This document shows positions 40,617 to 49,272 of a stretch of 64,000 nucleotides of DNA, one piece after another; the first letter of the stretch is position 1, and every line of letters starts with the position of its first letter. The position numbers were made by a program, and so were the translations under genes. Source of the DNA: JAHEME01 sp034435035 (GTDB lineage: Bacteria; Chloroflexota; Anaerolineae; Aggregatilineales; UBA3940); the NCBI GenBank assembly GCA_034435035.1, contig DAOTXW010000023.1, positions 155,661 to 219,660 of the forward strand, read 5' to 3'. The notes below the pieces were generated by a model. That model was not told the origin of the DNA, searched no databases, and saw nothing but the letters and a program-made list of their open reading frames with translations.

Positions 40617-42007
40617 CGAAGCCGCTACGGCGCCTCGGCTTTGCCCTGCTGAGCGCATTTGCCGCTACGGCGCTGGCGCTCGGCTACTGGGGCATGGTGC
40701 GCCAGCCGGATCTGCTCCAGCGCGAGCAGAACCCGCGCCGGGTGCTGGAGGAGCAGCGCCGCCGGCGTGGCCAGATCCTGGATCGCGATGAGGTGGTTCT
40801 GGCCGCCACCATCACCGATCCGGATACTGGCCTGAGCCGCCGCCGCTATCCCTATCCCTCGGCGGCGCCGGTGGTGGGTTACTACAGCCTGCGCTACGGA
40901 GTGGGCGGAATCGAAGCCCGGTATGACGATACGCTGCGCGGAGACCGGTTTTTGCCCCGATCCCGGCAGATCCTGCGCCAGGTCCTCCACCAGCCGCAGA
41001 TCGGTGGGGATGTCCGGCTGACGCTGGACTACCGGGTTCAGATGGCGGCCGCGCGCGCCCTGGCGAACCGCCCCGGGAGCATTGTCGTGGTGAGCATCCC
41101 GGATGGCGAAGTGCTGGCGCTTGCCAGCTACCCGACCTTCGATCCGGGCACGCTGGACGCAAGCTGGGAGGCCCTGTCGGCAGACCCGGGCGCCCCGCTG
41201 GTCAACCGCGCCACACAGGGTCTGTATCAGCCGGGATCGATCCTCCAGAGCGTTCTGCTCGCCGCCGCCCTTGAGTCGGGATTGACCCCTCCGGTCCTCG
41301 AACCGGGGACCGAGGGCTCGATACGGCATGAAGGCGCCACGCTGCCCTGTGCAGGCGTCCCACCGCGCACGGGCGAGGTCTCCAGCGCTTTCCTGTGGGC
41401 CTGCCCGGCTCCGTTCATCGATCTGGCCGCCCGGACGGGGGAGCGGAGCCTCAGCTCAACCCTGCGCAGCTTCGGCCTCCTGGAAGCCCCGTCTTTCATC
41501 TTGCCGGTGGAAGCCGTCGATCTGACAGACCTTTCCGTCGTAGAGGATCTGCCCGCGACCGCCGTCGGGCAGGGCGCTCTGCGGGTGACCCCGCTGCATA
41601 TGGCTCAGGTGGCAGCGGCTTTTGCCAATCGAGGTGAAATACCCGCGCTGCGGCTGGTCGATGCGGTGCGCGCCCCCGGAGGCAGCTGGCAGTCGGTGGC
41701 CCCCCAGGGGCATCCACGCGGGACCGTCAGCCCGGCCACCGTCAGCGCCGTCGCCGAACTGATGCGTCAGACGGTTCAAGGCGGCGCTGCACAGGCGGCA
41801 GCGCTGCCTGGCGCTGAAGTTCATGGCCACGCCGGGCTGGCGATCTCCGGCCCGGAGGGCGCGTTGAATGCCTGGTTCATCGGGTTTGCGCCTCTGCCGC
41901 GCGGCGGGGCCGTGGCTGTGGTGGTCCTCATCGAGTCAGAATCATCGGCAGCCGCGGCGGCGCAGGCCGCGGGCGACACGCTGCGCGCAGTCATCGTCAC
42001 CCGGTGA
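40613..42007 (+). CDS. PBP2/PbpA-like transpeptidase homologue lacking catalytic motifs
   Basis: A 464-residue bitopic protein with one N-terminal membrane helix (FALLSAFAATALALGYWGMV), a pedestal-like region (RRRRGQILDRDEVVLAATITD; YYSLRYGVGGIEARYDDTLRG) and a transpeptidase-fold domain (QPGSILQSVLLAAALESGL onward). All three active-site motifs are altered. SxxK is Ser209-Ile-Leu-Gln212, so the general-base Lys is missing. SxN is Ala263-Cys-Pro265. KTG is His406-Ala-Gly408 inside VHGHAGLAISGPEG. The overall family features (IVVVSIPDGEVLALASYP, GQGALRVTPLHMAQVAAAFANRG) are kept, and there is no frameshift or stop. It is probably a non-catalytic partner of the SEDS protein encoded just before it. 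Confidence 0.9.
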   Translation: MTKPLRRLGFALLSAFAATALALGYWGMVRQPDLLQREQNPRRVLEEQRRRRGQILDRDEVVLAATITDPDTGLSRRRYPYPSAAPVVGYYSLRYGVGGIEARYDDTLRGDRFLPRSRQILRQVLHQPQIGGDVRLTLDYRVQMAAARALANRPGSIVVVSIPDGEVLALASYPTFDPGTLDASWEALSADPGAPLVNRATQGLYQPGSILQSVLLAAALESGLTPPVLEPGTEGSIRHEGATLPCAGVPPRTGEVSSAFLWACPAPFIDLAARTGERSLSSTLRSFGLLEAPSFILPVEAVDLTDLSVVEDLPATAVGQGALRVTPLHMAQVAAAFANRGEIPALRLVDAVRAPGGSWQSVAPQGHPRGTVSPATVSAVAELMRQTVQGGAAQAAALPGAEVHGHAGLAISGPEGALNAWFIGFAPLPRGGAVAVVVLIESESSAAAAAQAAGDTLRAVIVTR

Positions 42008-42021
42008 AGCGACAGATCCCC

Positions 42022-43362
42022 TCAGCTCATCTCAAGGGCCGCAGCCCGCAGCCGCTCCAGCCGCTGAGCCGCCAGATCGTTGCCACTGTCGCGCAGCTGG
42101 CCGGCCAGATCGCCCATGACCTGCAGCAGATCCTCGCTGATCTCCTGCTGACGGCTGCGCAGCAGATCCAGGGACTCCTGTTCCGACTCCAGCGACAGCA
42201 GATCATTGATCAGCTGAATCTCGGGGGGCGCAGACGCTTGAATCAGTTTCAGGACCTCGTCGCGGATTTCGCGCAGGCGGCCCGATACTTCAACATTGCC
42301 GGTGCGCCGCGCTTCTTCAAGGTTCACCTGCAGGACCTGGAGGAATGTGTCATCGATCCGGTGTAGATTGGCCCGAATCGCCGCCGGGATGTCGCGTGCC
42401 ACGATCAGACCCCGCAGGGTCTCCGCCGCGCGCTGGATCATGGCGCGAGCCTGCTGCTCATACTCGGCGTTGATCTGCAGCAGGCGCTCACGAACCTCCA
42501 CCAGCTGGTCATGCTGCTCGGGCGAGGCGCGATCGATATAGCCTGTGAGGATCTGGAACGTTGTATAGTCAAGCAGGGCGCGTCCCAGCGTAGCCAGGGC
42601 ATCTACCTTGAGCGGGTCGCCGGCGGCGCGCACCAGCAGCTCGACGAAGGCTTCGCGCGTCACGCTTTCGCCGAGCGCCTGCAGCTCCTGGCTGGCCTCT
42701 ATCAGAGCCGCCTGCTGCGCCTTGATGGCCTGCCCGGCCTCAGTGGTTTCCAGCAGGTGCTGGCGCACATTTAGCAGCCGCAGCGAGCCGCGCTCATCAC
42801 CGGACTGAGAAGCCGCCTGAGCGGCAGCGGTCAGCAGCTCCAGGAAGCCGACATCCACCAGATCGAGATTCTCGGAAAGCAATCGCTCCCGCTCAGCGGC
42901 GTCGGCGGCCGCCAGGGAATTGACCAGCTCAACCTTCCGGCGCTCGTTCTGAATCATATCCTGCGTGATGCCATCCGCTTCGAGGACCTGGTCGAGCAGC
43001 CCCTGCAGGGTGAGCGCCGTGCCGGGCTGAAGCAGATACCCTTTGGGCGCGTCCTCCGGCAGCGCTCGAATGACGGCATTTGTCAGGTCACCGATCAACT
43101 TCTCGCGCTCGGCCTGCTGGAGGTTGAGTTCCATCGGGACATAAACGATCGCCAGCTTCTTGGCCGGATCGTGATACATCAGCGGGGTGCCCACCATGCC
43201 GCGATAGCCGCAGTGCGGGCAGGTGATCAGGTTCACGCGCCCGCTCAGCAGACGCTCCTTGCTGGTCGGATCGATGCCGACATCGATGATCTGCTCGAGG
43301 ATCGCGCCGAAGGGCTGGCCGCAGGCAGGGCAGGAGATTGACGATTGTACCGGACGCACCAT
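42022..43362 (-). CDS. CpXC-domain zinc-binding protein
   Basis: A 446-residue protein. ATG 43362 has GAAAGGA ten bases upstream; a TTG at 43380 would add six residues. The N-terminus is a CpXC domain: SCPACGQPFG...NLITCPHCGYRGMVGTPLMYHD, two CxxC pairs that bind zinc. The remaining 300 residues are almost all helical, charged and repetitive (QAEREKLIGDLTN..., ERRKVELVNSLAAADAAERERLL..., EQHDQLVEVRERLLQINAEYEQQARAM), suggesting long coiled coils. The function of CpXC proteins is not known. It is convergent with the PBP-like gene. Confidence 0.86.
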   Translation of the reverse strand: MVRPVQSSISCPACGQPFGAILEQIIDVGIDPTSKERLLSGRVNLITCPHCGYRGMVGTPLMYHDPAKKLAIVYVPMELNLQQAEREKLIGDLTNAVIRALPEDAPKGYLLQPGTALTLQGLLDQVLEADGITQDMIQNERRKVELVNSLAAADAAERERLLSENLDLVDVGFLELLTAAAQAASQSGDERGSLRLLNVRQHLLETTEAGQAIKAQQAALIEASQELQALGESVTREAFVELLVRAAGDPLKVDALATLGRALLDYTTFQILTGYIDRASPEQHDQLVEVRERLLQINAEYEQQARAMIQRAAETLRGLIVARDIPAAIRANLHRIDDTFLQVLQVNLEEARRTGNVEVSGRLREIRDEVLKLIQASAPPEIQLINDLLSLESEQESLDLLRSRQQEISEDLLQVMGDLAGQLRDSGNDLAAQRLERLRAAALEMS

Positions 43363-43382
43363 CCACTTAATTCCTTTCAAAT

Positions 43383-43402
43383 GCTTCTGCCCGGGCAGAA
43401 GC
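43383..43402. repeat. Perfect 20-bp palindrome upstream of the CpXC gene
   Basis: GCTTCTGCCC followed directly by its reverse complement, with no spacer. It lies between a minus-strand TACAAT (43435-43440) and the CpXC start (43362), so an operator is a reasonable reading. No T tract suggests a terminator. Confidence 0.5.
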
Positions 43403-43434
43403 GTCGTTGACAGAGCCGCAGCAGTTGGCTGGCT

Positions 43435-43440
43435 ATTGTA
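43435..43440 (-). promoter_or_regulatory. -10 element of the CpXC gene
   Basis: TACAAT on the minus strand, about 70 bases before the CpXC start, in the gap after the kinase stop. No clear -35. Confidence 0.4.
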
Positions 43441-43449
43441 GCATGCCGG

Positions 43450-45009
43450 CTACCCCTGTGACAGAGGCAGCGTGAAGCAGAAGGTCGTGCCATGACCCTG
43501 GGTCTCCTCAGGGTCGATCCAGATCCGGCCGCCATGCGCCTCGACAATTGAGCGAACAATGTACAGCCCCAGCCCGGCTCCCTGGGTCTTGCGTGAGAGC
43601 GCATTGTCGGCCCGGTAAAAGCGCTCAAACACCTGTTCTCTCTGCTCAGCCGTCACGCCGATTCCCTGATCGCTCACCGATACCAGCACCTGCGATCCCT
43701 GCCGGCGCCCCCGGATCGTGATTTCTCCCCCATCCGGGGAATACTTCAGCGCATTCCCGATCAGGTTGGAGAATACCTGCTCCAGCCGCTCCTCATCGCC
43801 GCGAACCAGCGGGAAATCCTCCGAAAAATCAACCGTCAGGGTATGAATGGTGGTCTGGACAGCGAACTTGGCGGCCACCCGACGGGCCAGATCGTCCAGG
43901 GCAACCTCGCGCAGCGACAGAGACAGCCTCCCGGTCTGGAGCCGGGTGGCATCCAGCAGGTTCTCGATCAGGGCGCTGAGCCGGTCTGCTTCCTCCTCAA
44001 TGACCCGTAGTCCATCCAGCACGACCTCCCGCTTCCATTCCACATCCGGCCGGCGGAGCGTGCTTGCGTAACCCTTGATGATCGATACCGGCGTCTTGAG
44101 TTCATGGGAAACGACCGATACGAAGGTGGACTTGGCCTCTTCTGCCTCACGAAAGCGCGAAATATCGCGCATGTTCGCAATAATGGAGATGAGTTCGCCT
44201 CGCTCATTGAAAAGCGGGGCATAGGTAATGCCCACACTGGTTGATGGGCCGTCGCGGTGGCGCAGGTCGCCTTCGACATACAGCACCGCATGATCGTGCA
44301 GAGGCCAGCCGGATGCCAGCGCCTCGCTCAGGTCATTTCCCGGCTCCCGGCGAACCCACTGGATCAGCTCGTGATGCGGACGCCCCCGGGCTTCTTCGAC
44401 CGGCCAGCCGGTCATCCGGGCGGCTGACAGGTTTACGCTGTGGACGGTGAGGTCGGCATTCAGAATCAAGATGCCGTCAGCACTGTGCCGCAGGACGGCG
44501 TCCAGGTACTGGCTTTGAGAGACGACATGCTCGTAGAGCAGCGCATTCTGTGCCGCGATGGCGGCCTGATCGGCGAAGCTCTGCAGCAGTTTCACATCGT
44601 TACGGGTGAACTTGCCGCCGGAGGCCCGGAAGATGTAGATGACGCCGATCAACTCTGCGCCGATAACCATCGGCAGGGCAATGACCTGATGCAGCCCCAG
44701 CCCCGCCGCCTGCCCGATCATCCGCATCTTGCGGTTCATCTCAGGGATGCTGAAGCGGTCCGGGTCGGTGCGCGGGATATCGGCCAGCAGGGGGGCAAAA
44801 TAATCCAGCAGCTGCGCCGGTATTCCATAGCTGGCGCGGACGCTGAGCACATCGCGCTCAGCCAGGGCGATCAGGCCGGCCTGTCCCCCCAGCATCTCGG
44901 TCGCGGAGCGGAGGATGCGGCTCAGCACGTCCTTCAGGCTAAGCCGCGAAGTCAGCGCGCGAGAAATATCCAGCAGATATTCCCGCTGGCGGATCAGGTG
45001 CTCTATCAT
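43450..45009 (-). CDS. Soluble GAF-PAS sensor histidine kinase
   Basis: A 519-residue kinase from ATG 45009; earlier in-frame starts lie within or before the terminator of the upstream gene. Domains in order: GAF (about 25-170; RILRSATEMLGGQAGLIALAE, LPMVIGAELIGVIYIFRASGG), PAS (about 180-290; VLRHSADGILILNADLTVHSVNLSAARMTGWPVEEARG), HisKA with His302 in SVVSHELKTPVSIIKGYAS, and HATPase (NLIGNALKYSPDGG, DQGIGVTAEQREQVFERFYRAD, GAGLGLYIV). There is no membrane segment, so it senses an internal signal. No response regulator is adjacent. Confidence 0.9.
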   Translation of the reverse strand: MIEHLIRQREYLLDISRALTSRLSLKDVLSRILRSATEMLGGQAGLIALAERDVLSVRASYGIPAQLLDYFAPLLADIPRTDPDRFSIPEMNRKMRMIGQAAGLGLHQVIALPMVIGAELIGVIYIFRASGGKFTRNDVKLLQSFADQAAIAAQNALLYEHVVSQSQYLDAVLRHSADGILILNADLTVHSVNLSAARMTGWPVEEARGRPHHELIQWVRREPGNDLSEALASGWPLHDHAVLYVEGDLRHRDGPSTSVGITYAPLFNERGELISIIANMRDISRFREAEEAKSTFVSVVSHELKTPVSIIKGYASTLRRPDVEWKREVVLDGLRVIEEEADRLSALIENLLDATRLQTGRLSLSLREVALDDLARRVAAKFAVQTTIHTLTVDFSEDFPLVRGDEERLEQVFSNLIGNALKYSPDGGEITIRGRRQGSQVLVSVSDQGIGVTAEQREQVFERFYRADNALSRKTQGAGLGLYIVRSIVEAHGGRIWIDPEETQGHGTTFCFTLPLSQG

Positions 45010-45045
45010 GACACTGAGTCTACCGGGAGCAGGTATGAAATTCAT

Positions 45046-45078
45046 AAGAAAGCGGGCCGGAGCACAGCCCCGGCCCGC
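45046..45078 (-). terminator. Intrinsic terminator of the class III aminotransferase gene
   Basis: Minus strand: 9-bp GC stem (GCGGGCCGG / CCGGCCCGC), 9-base loop, then TTTCTT. It lies 36 bases after the aminotransferase stop and sets a lower bound for the kinase start. Confidence 0.78.
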
Positions 45079-45113
45079 CCGGCGGTCCTCCTGTCCAGCG
45101 AAGCCAGCGCGCA

Positions 45114-46472
45114 CTAGGAGGCGCTGGTCTCCTCAACCACGGTGAGCACTTCATCCAGCACAGCCAGCGCTTCTTCGGCCACTGCGGCATCGATCATCAG
45201 GGGCGGCATCAGGCGCAGGGCGCTGTCCCCGGCGCCGAGCAGCAGCAGCCCGCGCCTGAACGCCTCCTCGACGATGCGGTCGCGAAGATGCTTGCCGGGC
45301 TCGCGCGTTTCTCGATCCAGCACGATCTCCAGCCCGATCATCAGTCCGCGCCCGCGCACATCGCCAATGGACAGATGGCGCTGCTGCATCTGTTTCAGTG
45401 AAGTCATCAGCATCTCGCCCATGACAGCGGCGTTGTCCATATACCCATTCTCGATCAGGCGGATCGTGGCCAGCGCCGCCGCACAGGAAACCGGATTGCC
45501 GCCAAATGTGCTGCCATGCGCACCGGGCTCCCAGGTCATTAAGCTCTTGCGCGCGATCATGGCGCCCAGCGGCATGCCGCTGGCCAGCCCCTTGGCTGAC
45601 GTAATGATGTCCGGCTCGACGCCGAAGTGCTGAATGCCCCACCATTTGCCGGTGCGCCCCATTCCGCTCTGCACCTCATCGGCGACCAGAAGGATGCCAT
45701 ATCGGTTGCAAAGGTCGCGCAGCGCCGGGAAAAAGCCGGGCGTGGGCACCACATAGCCGCCTTCGCCCAGGATAGGCTCTACAAAAATGGCAGCCACATC
45801 TTCAGCGGGTACAAACCCGTGGAAAACCGTGTTCTCGATATAGTCCACGATGGCTTCGCCATAATCATCCCAGCCCTGGTGGTACAGCGTCGGGCGATAG
45901 ACATCCGGATAGGGGACATGGGTGACGCCCGGCATCAGCGGGAAGAAGCCCTCTTTCTGACGGTACTTGCTGGCTGTCAGCGAGAGTGCGCCGATCGTGC
46001 GGCCATGGAACGCCCCCTGAAAAGAGATGAACTGCCGCCGCCCTGTTGTGTAGCGGGCCAGCTTGATGGCCGCCTCCAGCGCTTCCGCGCCCGAGTTGCT
46101 GAAGAAGACCTGGGCTTCCTCCTCAAAAGGTGCGATCTCGTTCAGTTTCTCCGCCAGGCTAACGGCCACTTCATAGTGAAAGTCCGCCAGGCAGATATGG
46201 AGGAACTTCTCCGCCTGATCCTTGATCGCCTGCACCACTTCCGGATGCGAATGCCCGGTGGATGCCACGGCGATGCCGGTCATAAAGTCCAGATAGCGGT
46301 TGCCATCTACATCCCAGACTTCCGCCCCCCGGGCATGGTCGATCACCAGGGGGTAGGATCGGGGAAGCGAGGGAGAAAGCACCCGGCGATCGCGGTGGAT
46401 CAGGGCTTCTGCCTGAGGTCCCGGCAACTGCAGCTTACGGTGTGAGGTATTGAGGGTATCGGAGGTAGTCAT
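45114..46472 (-). CDS. Class III aminotransferase (GABA/ornithine type)
   Basis: PLP-dependent omega-aminotransferase, 452 residues from ATG 46472 (an upstream frame to 46535 overlaps the next gene). Signature regions are GNRYLDFMTGIAVASTGHSHPEVV, FFSNSGAEALEAAIKLARYTTGR, FQGAFHGRTIGALSLTASK, LLVADEVQSGMGRTGKWW and PLP Lys294 in DIITSAKGLASGMPLG. The substrate could be 4-aminobutyrate, acetylornithine or another omega-amine; the ...HVPYPD... and EPILGEGGYVVP features suit the GABA/4-aminobutyrate group. Its start overlaps the M50 gene stop by four bases. Confidence 0.89.
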   Translation of the reverse strand: MTTSDTLNTSHRKLQLPGPQAEALIHRDRRVLSPSLPRSYPLVIDHARGAEVWDVDGNRYLDFMTGIAVASTGHSHPEVVQAIKDQAEKFLHICLADFHYEVAVSLAEKLNEIAPFEEEAQVFFSNSGAEALEAAIKLARYTTGRRQFISFQGAFHGRTIGALSLTASKYRQKEGFFPLMPGVTHVPYPDVYRPTLYHQGWDDYGEAIVDYIENTVFHGFVPAEDVAAIFVEPILGEGGYVVPTPGFFPALRDLCNRYGILLVADEVQSGMGRTGKWWGIQHFGVEPDIITSAKGLASGMPLGAMIARKSLMTWEPGAHGSTFGGNPVSCAAALATIRLIENGYMDNAAVMGEMLMTSLKQMQQRHLSIGDVRGRGLMIGLEIVLDRETREPGKHLRDRIVEEAFRRGLLLLGAGDSALRLMPPLMIDAAVAEEALAVLDEVLTVVEETSAS

Positions 46473-47635
46473 TGGGAAGCTCTGTCTCCTGAGAAGAACG
46501 TGGCTCCGCTGCGCTGCCGCCTGGCGGAGCGCCACGCATGGTTAATATCGTCCAGGCATATCAGCCCCTGGAAGACTCCGTTTTCGCTGACTGGCAGGGC
46601 TGCCAGTTGAAAAGCGTGCATTTCCTGCAATGCAACCCACAAAGTATCGGTGAGCCGGAGCAGGGGAAACTGCGTGCGCATGACATGCGCCACCGTCATT
46701 GAAGGCTGCGGCCAGCGCCGGCGGCGCACATCATGAAAGGTGACCAGGCCCACCACACGCCCGTCCACCAGCACGGGCAACGGGCGATCCAGCTGCAGCA
46801 GGCGCGCCACCATGGTGCTGGTCACCGGATCCCAGGGCGCTACCGTCTCCGGATCACGCTGTGCGATCTGCTGGACCTCCAGCCGCACCAGCGCCCGCTG
46901 GCGCCGCACGTAGGACTCTTCCTGGCGCGCCCCCAGAAACACCATCAGCGCCATAACCAGCAGCAGAGGATTGGGGGGAATGGACACAGCCGGCCAGCCC
47001 AGCAGGCCGACGACGCCCATCAGCAGCGCCATCCCGCGCCCCAGCCAGGCAGCGATCCGGGTCGCTTGCTCATAGTCGATCGCCAGGGCCAGGCCCGCCC
47101 GCAGCACGCGCCCTCCATCCATCGGAAAAGCGGGCAGCATATTGAACACAAACAGCACCAGATTCGCGGCGACCAGATACAGCAGCAGGCTCGTCCCATC
47201 GGGAACAGCCAGAAACGCGACCAGCGCACGCCCGGTGAGATCGCCCAGAGCTAAGGGGCTGGTGACATACAGGATCGCGGCCAGCAACGCGGCCAGGCCA
47301 AGATTGACCACTGGCCCGGCCAGCGCGATCACCAGCTCATGCCAGGGGTGCGAAGGGGGCGTCTCCAGCTGGGCCAATCCGCCGATCGGCAGCAGAGTAA
47401 TCCGTCGTACTACCAGGCCAAGAGAACGCGCCTGTAAGCCGTGCCCCAGTTCGTGCAGCAGCACACAGGCGAACAGGAGAACAAGAAGCAGAATGCCATA
47501 GCCTGCGCCTGGCAAGCCGCCGTAGTGATACGCGCCCTGCCAGGCACTCCACAGGATTACCAGCCCAAAGGTGAGATGAATCTCAACCGCAATCCCACCA
47601 ATCCGGGCAATCCGAACACTGCCGGCCTGCCACAC
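46469..47635 (-). CDS. Site-2-type M50 metalloprotease with CBS domain
   Basis: An intramembrane zinc protease, 388 aa, GTG start. About six membrane helices span residues 15-225. The zinc motif HELGH is in LLFACVLLHELGHGLQARSLG and the third ligand region is FVFNMLPAFPMDGGRVLRAGLA. A C-terminal CBS-like pair follows (about 250-370; VTSTMVARLLQLDRPLPVLVDGRVVGLVTFHDV and VAHVMRTQFPLLRLTDTL), which often binds adenine nucleotides. It probably cleaves membrane proteins in response to an unknown signal. Confidence 0.9.
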   Translation of the reverse strand: MWQAGSVRIARIGGIAVEIHLTFGLVILWSAWQGAYHYGGLPGAGYGILLLVLLFACVLLHELGHGLQARSLGLVVRRITLLPIGGLAQLETPPSHPWHELVIALAGPVVNLGLAALLAAILYVTSPLALGDLTGRALVAFLAVPDGTSLLLYLVAANLVLFVFNMLPAFPMDGGRVLRAGLALAIDYEQATRIAAWLGRGMALLMGVVGLLGWPAVSIPPNPLLLVMALMVFLGARQEESYVRRQRALVRLEVQQIAQRDPETVAPWDPVTSTMVARLLQLDRPLPVLVDGRVVGLVTFHDVRRRRWPQPSMTVAHVMRTQFPLLRLTDTLWVALQEMHAFQLAALPVSENGVFQGLICLDDINHAWRSARRQRSGATFFSGDRASQ

Positions 47636-47654
47636 AGAATACCGTCCCAGTTAC

Positions 47655-48854
47655 TCATCGTTCGCGGGGCTGGTGCACAGTTTGCCGATCGGTCGATCGG
47701 GGTCTTCGGGCAGGAAGCTCCGGGCGCCCCAGCAGGCCACGGCCCTTCCAGGTGATCTCACGGCCCGTGGCCAGCCTGGTCATTCCATCCAGGAGAATCG
47801 CGCTCACTATTATGCCGCCGATCGGGTAAGTTATGCTAGACCAGGGCGGAGCGCGGAAGGCGAGCATCCGCAGCGCTCCGTAATAGATCAGCTGAAACCC
47901 CACGACCGTCCCCATGACCAGCAGCGCCGGGAGGTGGCCGGTCAGCGCTGCCCCGATCAGCGCCACCACCGGCAGGACGTTGAGAAACAGATTGATCAGC
48001 AGGCCGATCACGGACGACAGCCAGCCGCCCGTGATCTCCACCGAGGCCTTGAGCGCGCCGGCCCGGATCTCCTTGAGATTGGTATACATGCGGACGCGCA
48101 TCAGGTCCATCCCCTCAGCGATGAACAGCCTGAAGCCTGCCCGCTTAACATTCTCGGCCAGCGAGAAGTCATCCATCATGCGCTGGCGCACCCCGGCATG
48201 GCCATCCACCGCCTCGTAAACCGGGCGCCGGATCAGGATAAACTGCCCATTGGCGATCGCCATACTGTGCCGGGGATTGTTGACATGGTGCGGGGGGAAA
48301 AGCAGCAGCAGGGGAGTCAGCCCGGCGGGCAGGACGATGCGCTCCCACAGCCCGCGCATTTCATACCAGGGCTGCAGACTCAGCATATCGACATGGTGGG
48401 CAACCGCAAAAGCCACGGCGCGGCGGAGCAGATGCGGCTCCGCATAGGTATCAGCATCCATGAAGCACAACCACTCCCCGGCGGCAGCCTGTGCGCCCCT
48501 GTGGCAAGCCCACTGCTTGCCGTTCCAGCCCTCGGGCTTGCCGCCGGTCTGAACGATCCGGATGCGCGGATCGCGTGCAGCCCAGTTCTGAAGTATTCGG
48601 GGGGTGGCATCGCGCGAATCATCGTCTACAAAGATCATCTCCAGCCGGGGGTAGTCCTGCCTTGCCAGCCCGCGCACGCAGCGCTCGATGTTGCGCTCTT
48701 CATTGCGGGCCGGCACGATGGTCGATATCTGCGGGGGATCATCCGGAAGGGAGACGGGCCGCAGGGTACCCCGGAAGCGCACTCCCACTGAGGCGCCCCA
48801 CAGCAGGAATCCGATTACGAGAACGGCATACCCAAGGAGTATCCATGTCATCAT
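47655..48854 (-). CDS. GT2-family membrane glycosyltransferase (CrtQ-like)
   Basis: A 399-residue GT-A enzyme with an N-terminal membrane helix and three or more C-terminal helices (about 290-365). The catalytic domain has ISTIVPARNEERNIERCVRGLARQDYP, IFVDDDSRDATP, CFMDADTYAEPHLL (DxD) and MMDDFSLAENVKRAGFR. The arrangement resembles carotenoid and hopanoid glycosyltransferases such as CrtQ/HpnB. No carotenoid gene is near, so the acceptor lipid is not known. The C-terminus is Arg-rich. Confidence 0.86.
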   Translation of the reverse strand: MMTWILLGYAVLVIGFLLWGASVGVRFRGTLRPVSLPDDPPQISTIVPARNEERNIERCVRGLARQDYPRLEMIFVDDDSRDATPRILQNWAARDPRIRIVQTGGKPEGWNGKQWACHRGAQAAAGEWLCFMDADTYAEPHLLRRAVAFAVAHHVDMLSLQPWYEMRGLWERIVLPAGLTPLLLLFPPHHVNNPRHSMAIANGQFILIRRPVYEAVDGHAGVRQRMMDDFSLAENVKRAGFRLFIAEGMDLMRVRMYTNLKEIRAGALKASVEITGGWLSSVIGLLINLFLNVLPVVALIGAALTGHLPALLVMGTVVGFQLIYYGALRMLAFRAPPWSSITYPIGGIIVSAILLDGMTRLATGREITWKGRGLLGRPELPARRPRSTDRQTVHQPRER

Positions 48855-48881
48855 GGCGTCAGTGGTTGCTCCTGAACTCTC

Positions 48882-49250
48882 TCAGCCGGCTCCCGGGCCG
48901 GCCCGGGTTTCAGCCTGCGCGGCCAGCTCGGCATCCATGCGTTCCAGACGGGAGTTCTTCAGAGCATTCAGCAGCATCAGCACCAGGCCAACCAGCGCAG
49001 CCCAGGGGCGGCCGGGCTCCCAGAACATGGCCAGAACCACCACACACAGCGCAAAGAAGCTGATGAGATCGCTGATCTGCAGAGCGGCCAGCGACAGCAG
49101 CAGGGACGCCACAGCCAGCACCCCGCCCGCGATGAACGGCTCCCACCCGGGAGCCCGATTGGTCAGGATGAAGACCAGCGCCACGCCTGCCAGCAGGGTG
49201 CTGATCACCACCCGCCTCACCGCTGTTGCCCGGGGAGAGTGCGCCATCAT
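48882..49250 (-). CDS. Small membrane protein, three helices
   Basis: About 122 residues from ATG 49250, which has AAGGA eight bases upstream; earlier in-frame starts exist. Three hydrophobic helices (VVISTLLAGVALVFILT, FIAGGVLAVASLLLSLAAL, LISFFALCVVVLAMFW plus ALVGLVLMLLNAL) are followed by a charged tail. I recognise no family. It lies 27 bases before the GT2 gene on the same strand, so a shared role is possible but unsupported. Confidence 0.65.
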   Translation of the reverse strand: MMAHSPRATAVRRVVISTLLAGVALVFILTNRAPGWEPFIAGGVLAVASLLLSLAALQISDLISFFALCVVVLAMFWEPGRPWAALVGLVLMLLNALKNSRLERMDAELAAQAETRAGPGAG

Positions 49251-49272
49251 GTCCCCCATCCTTCCGCCGCGC

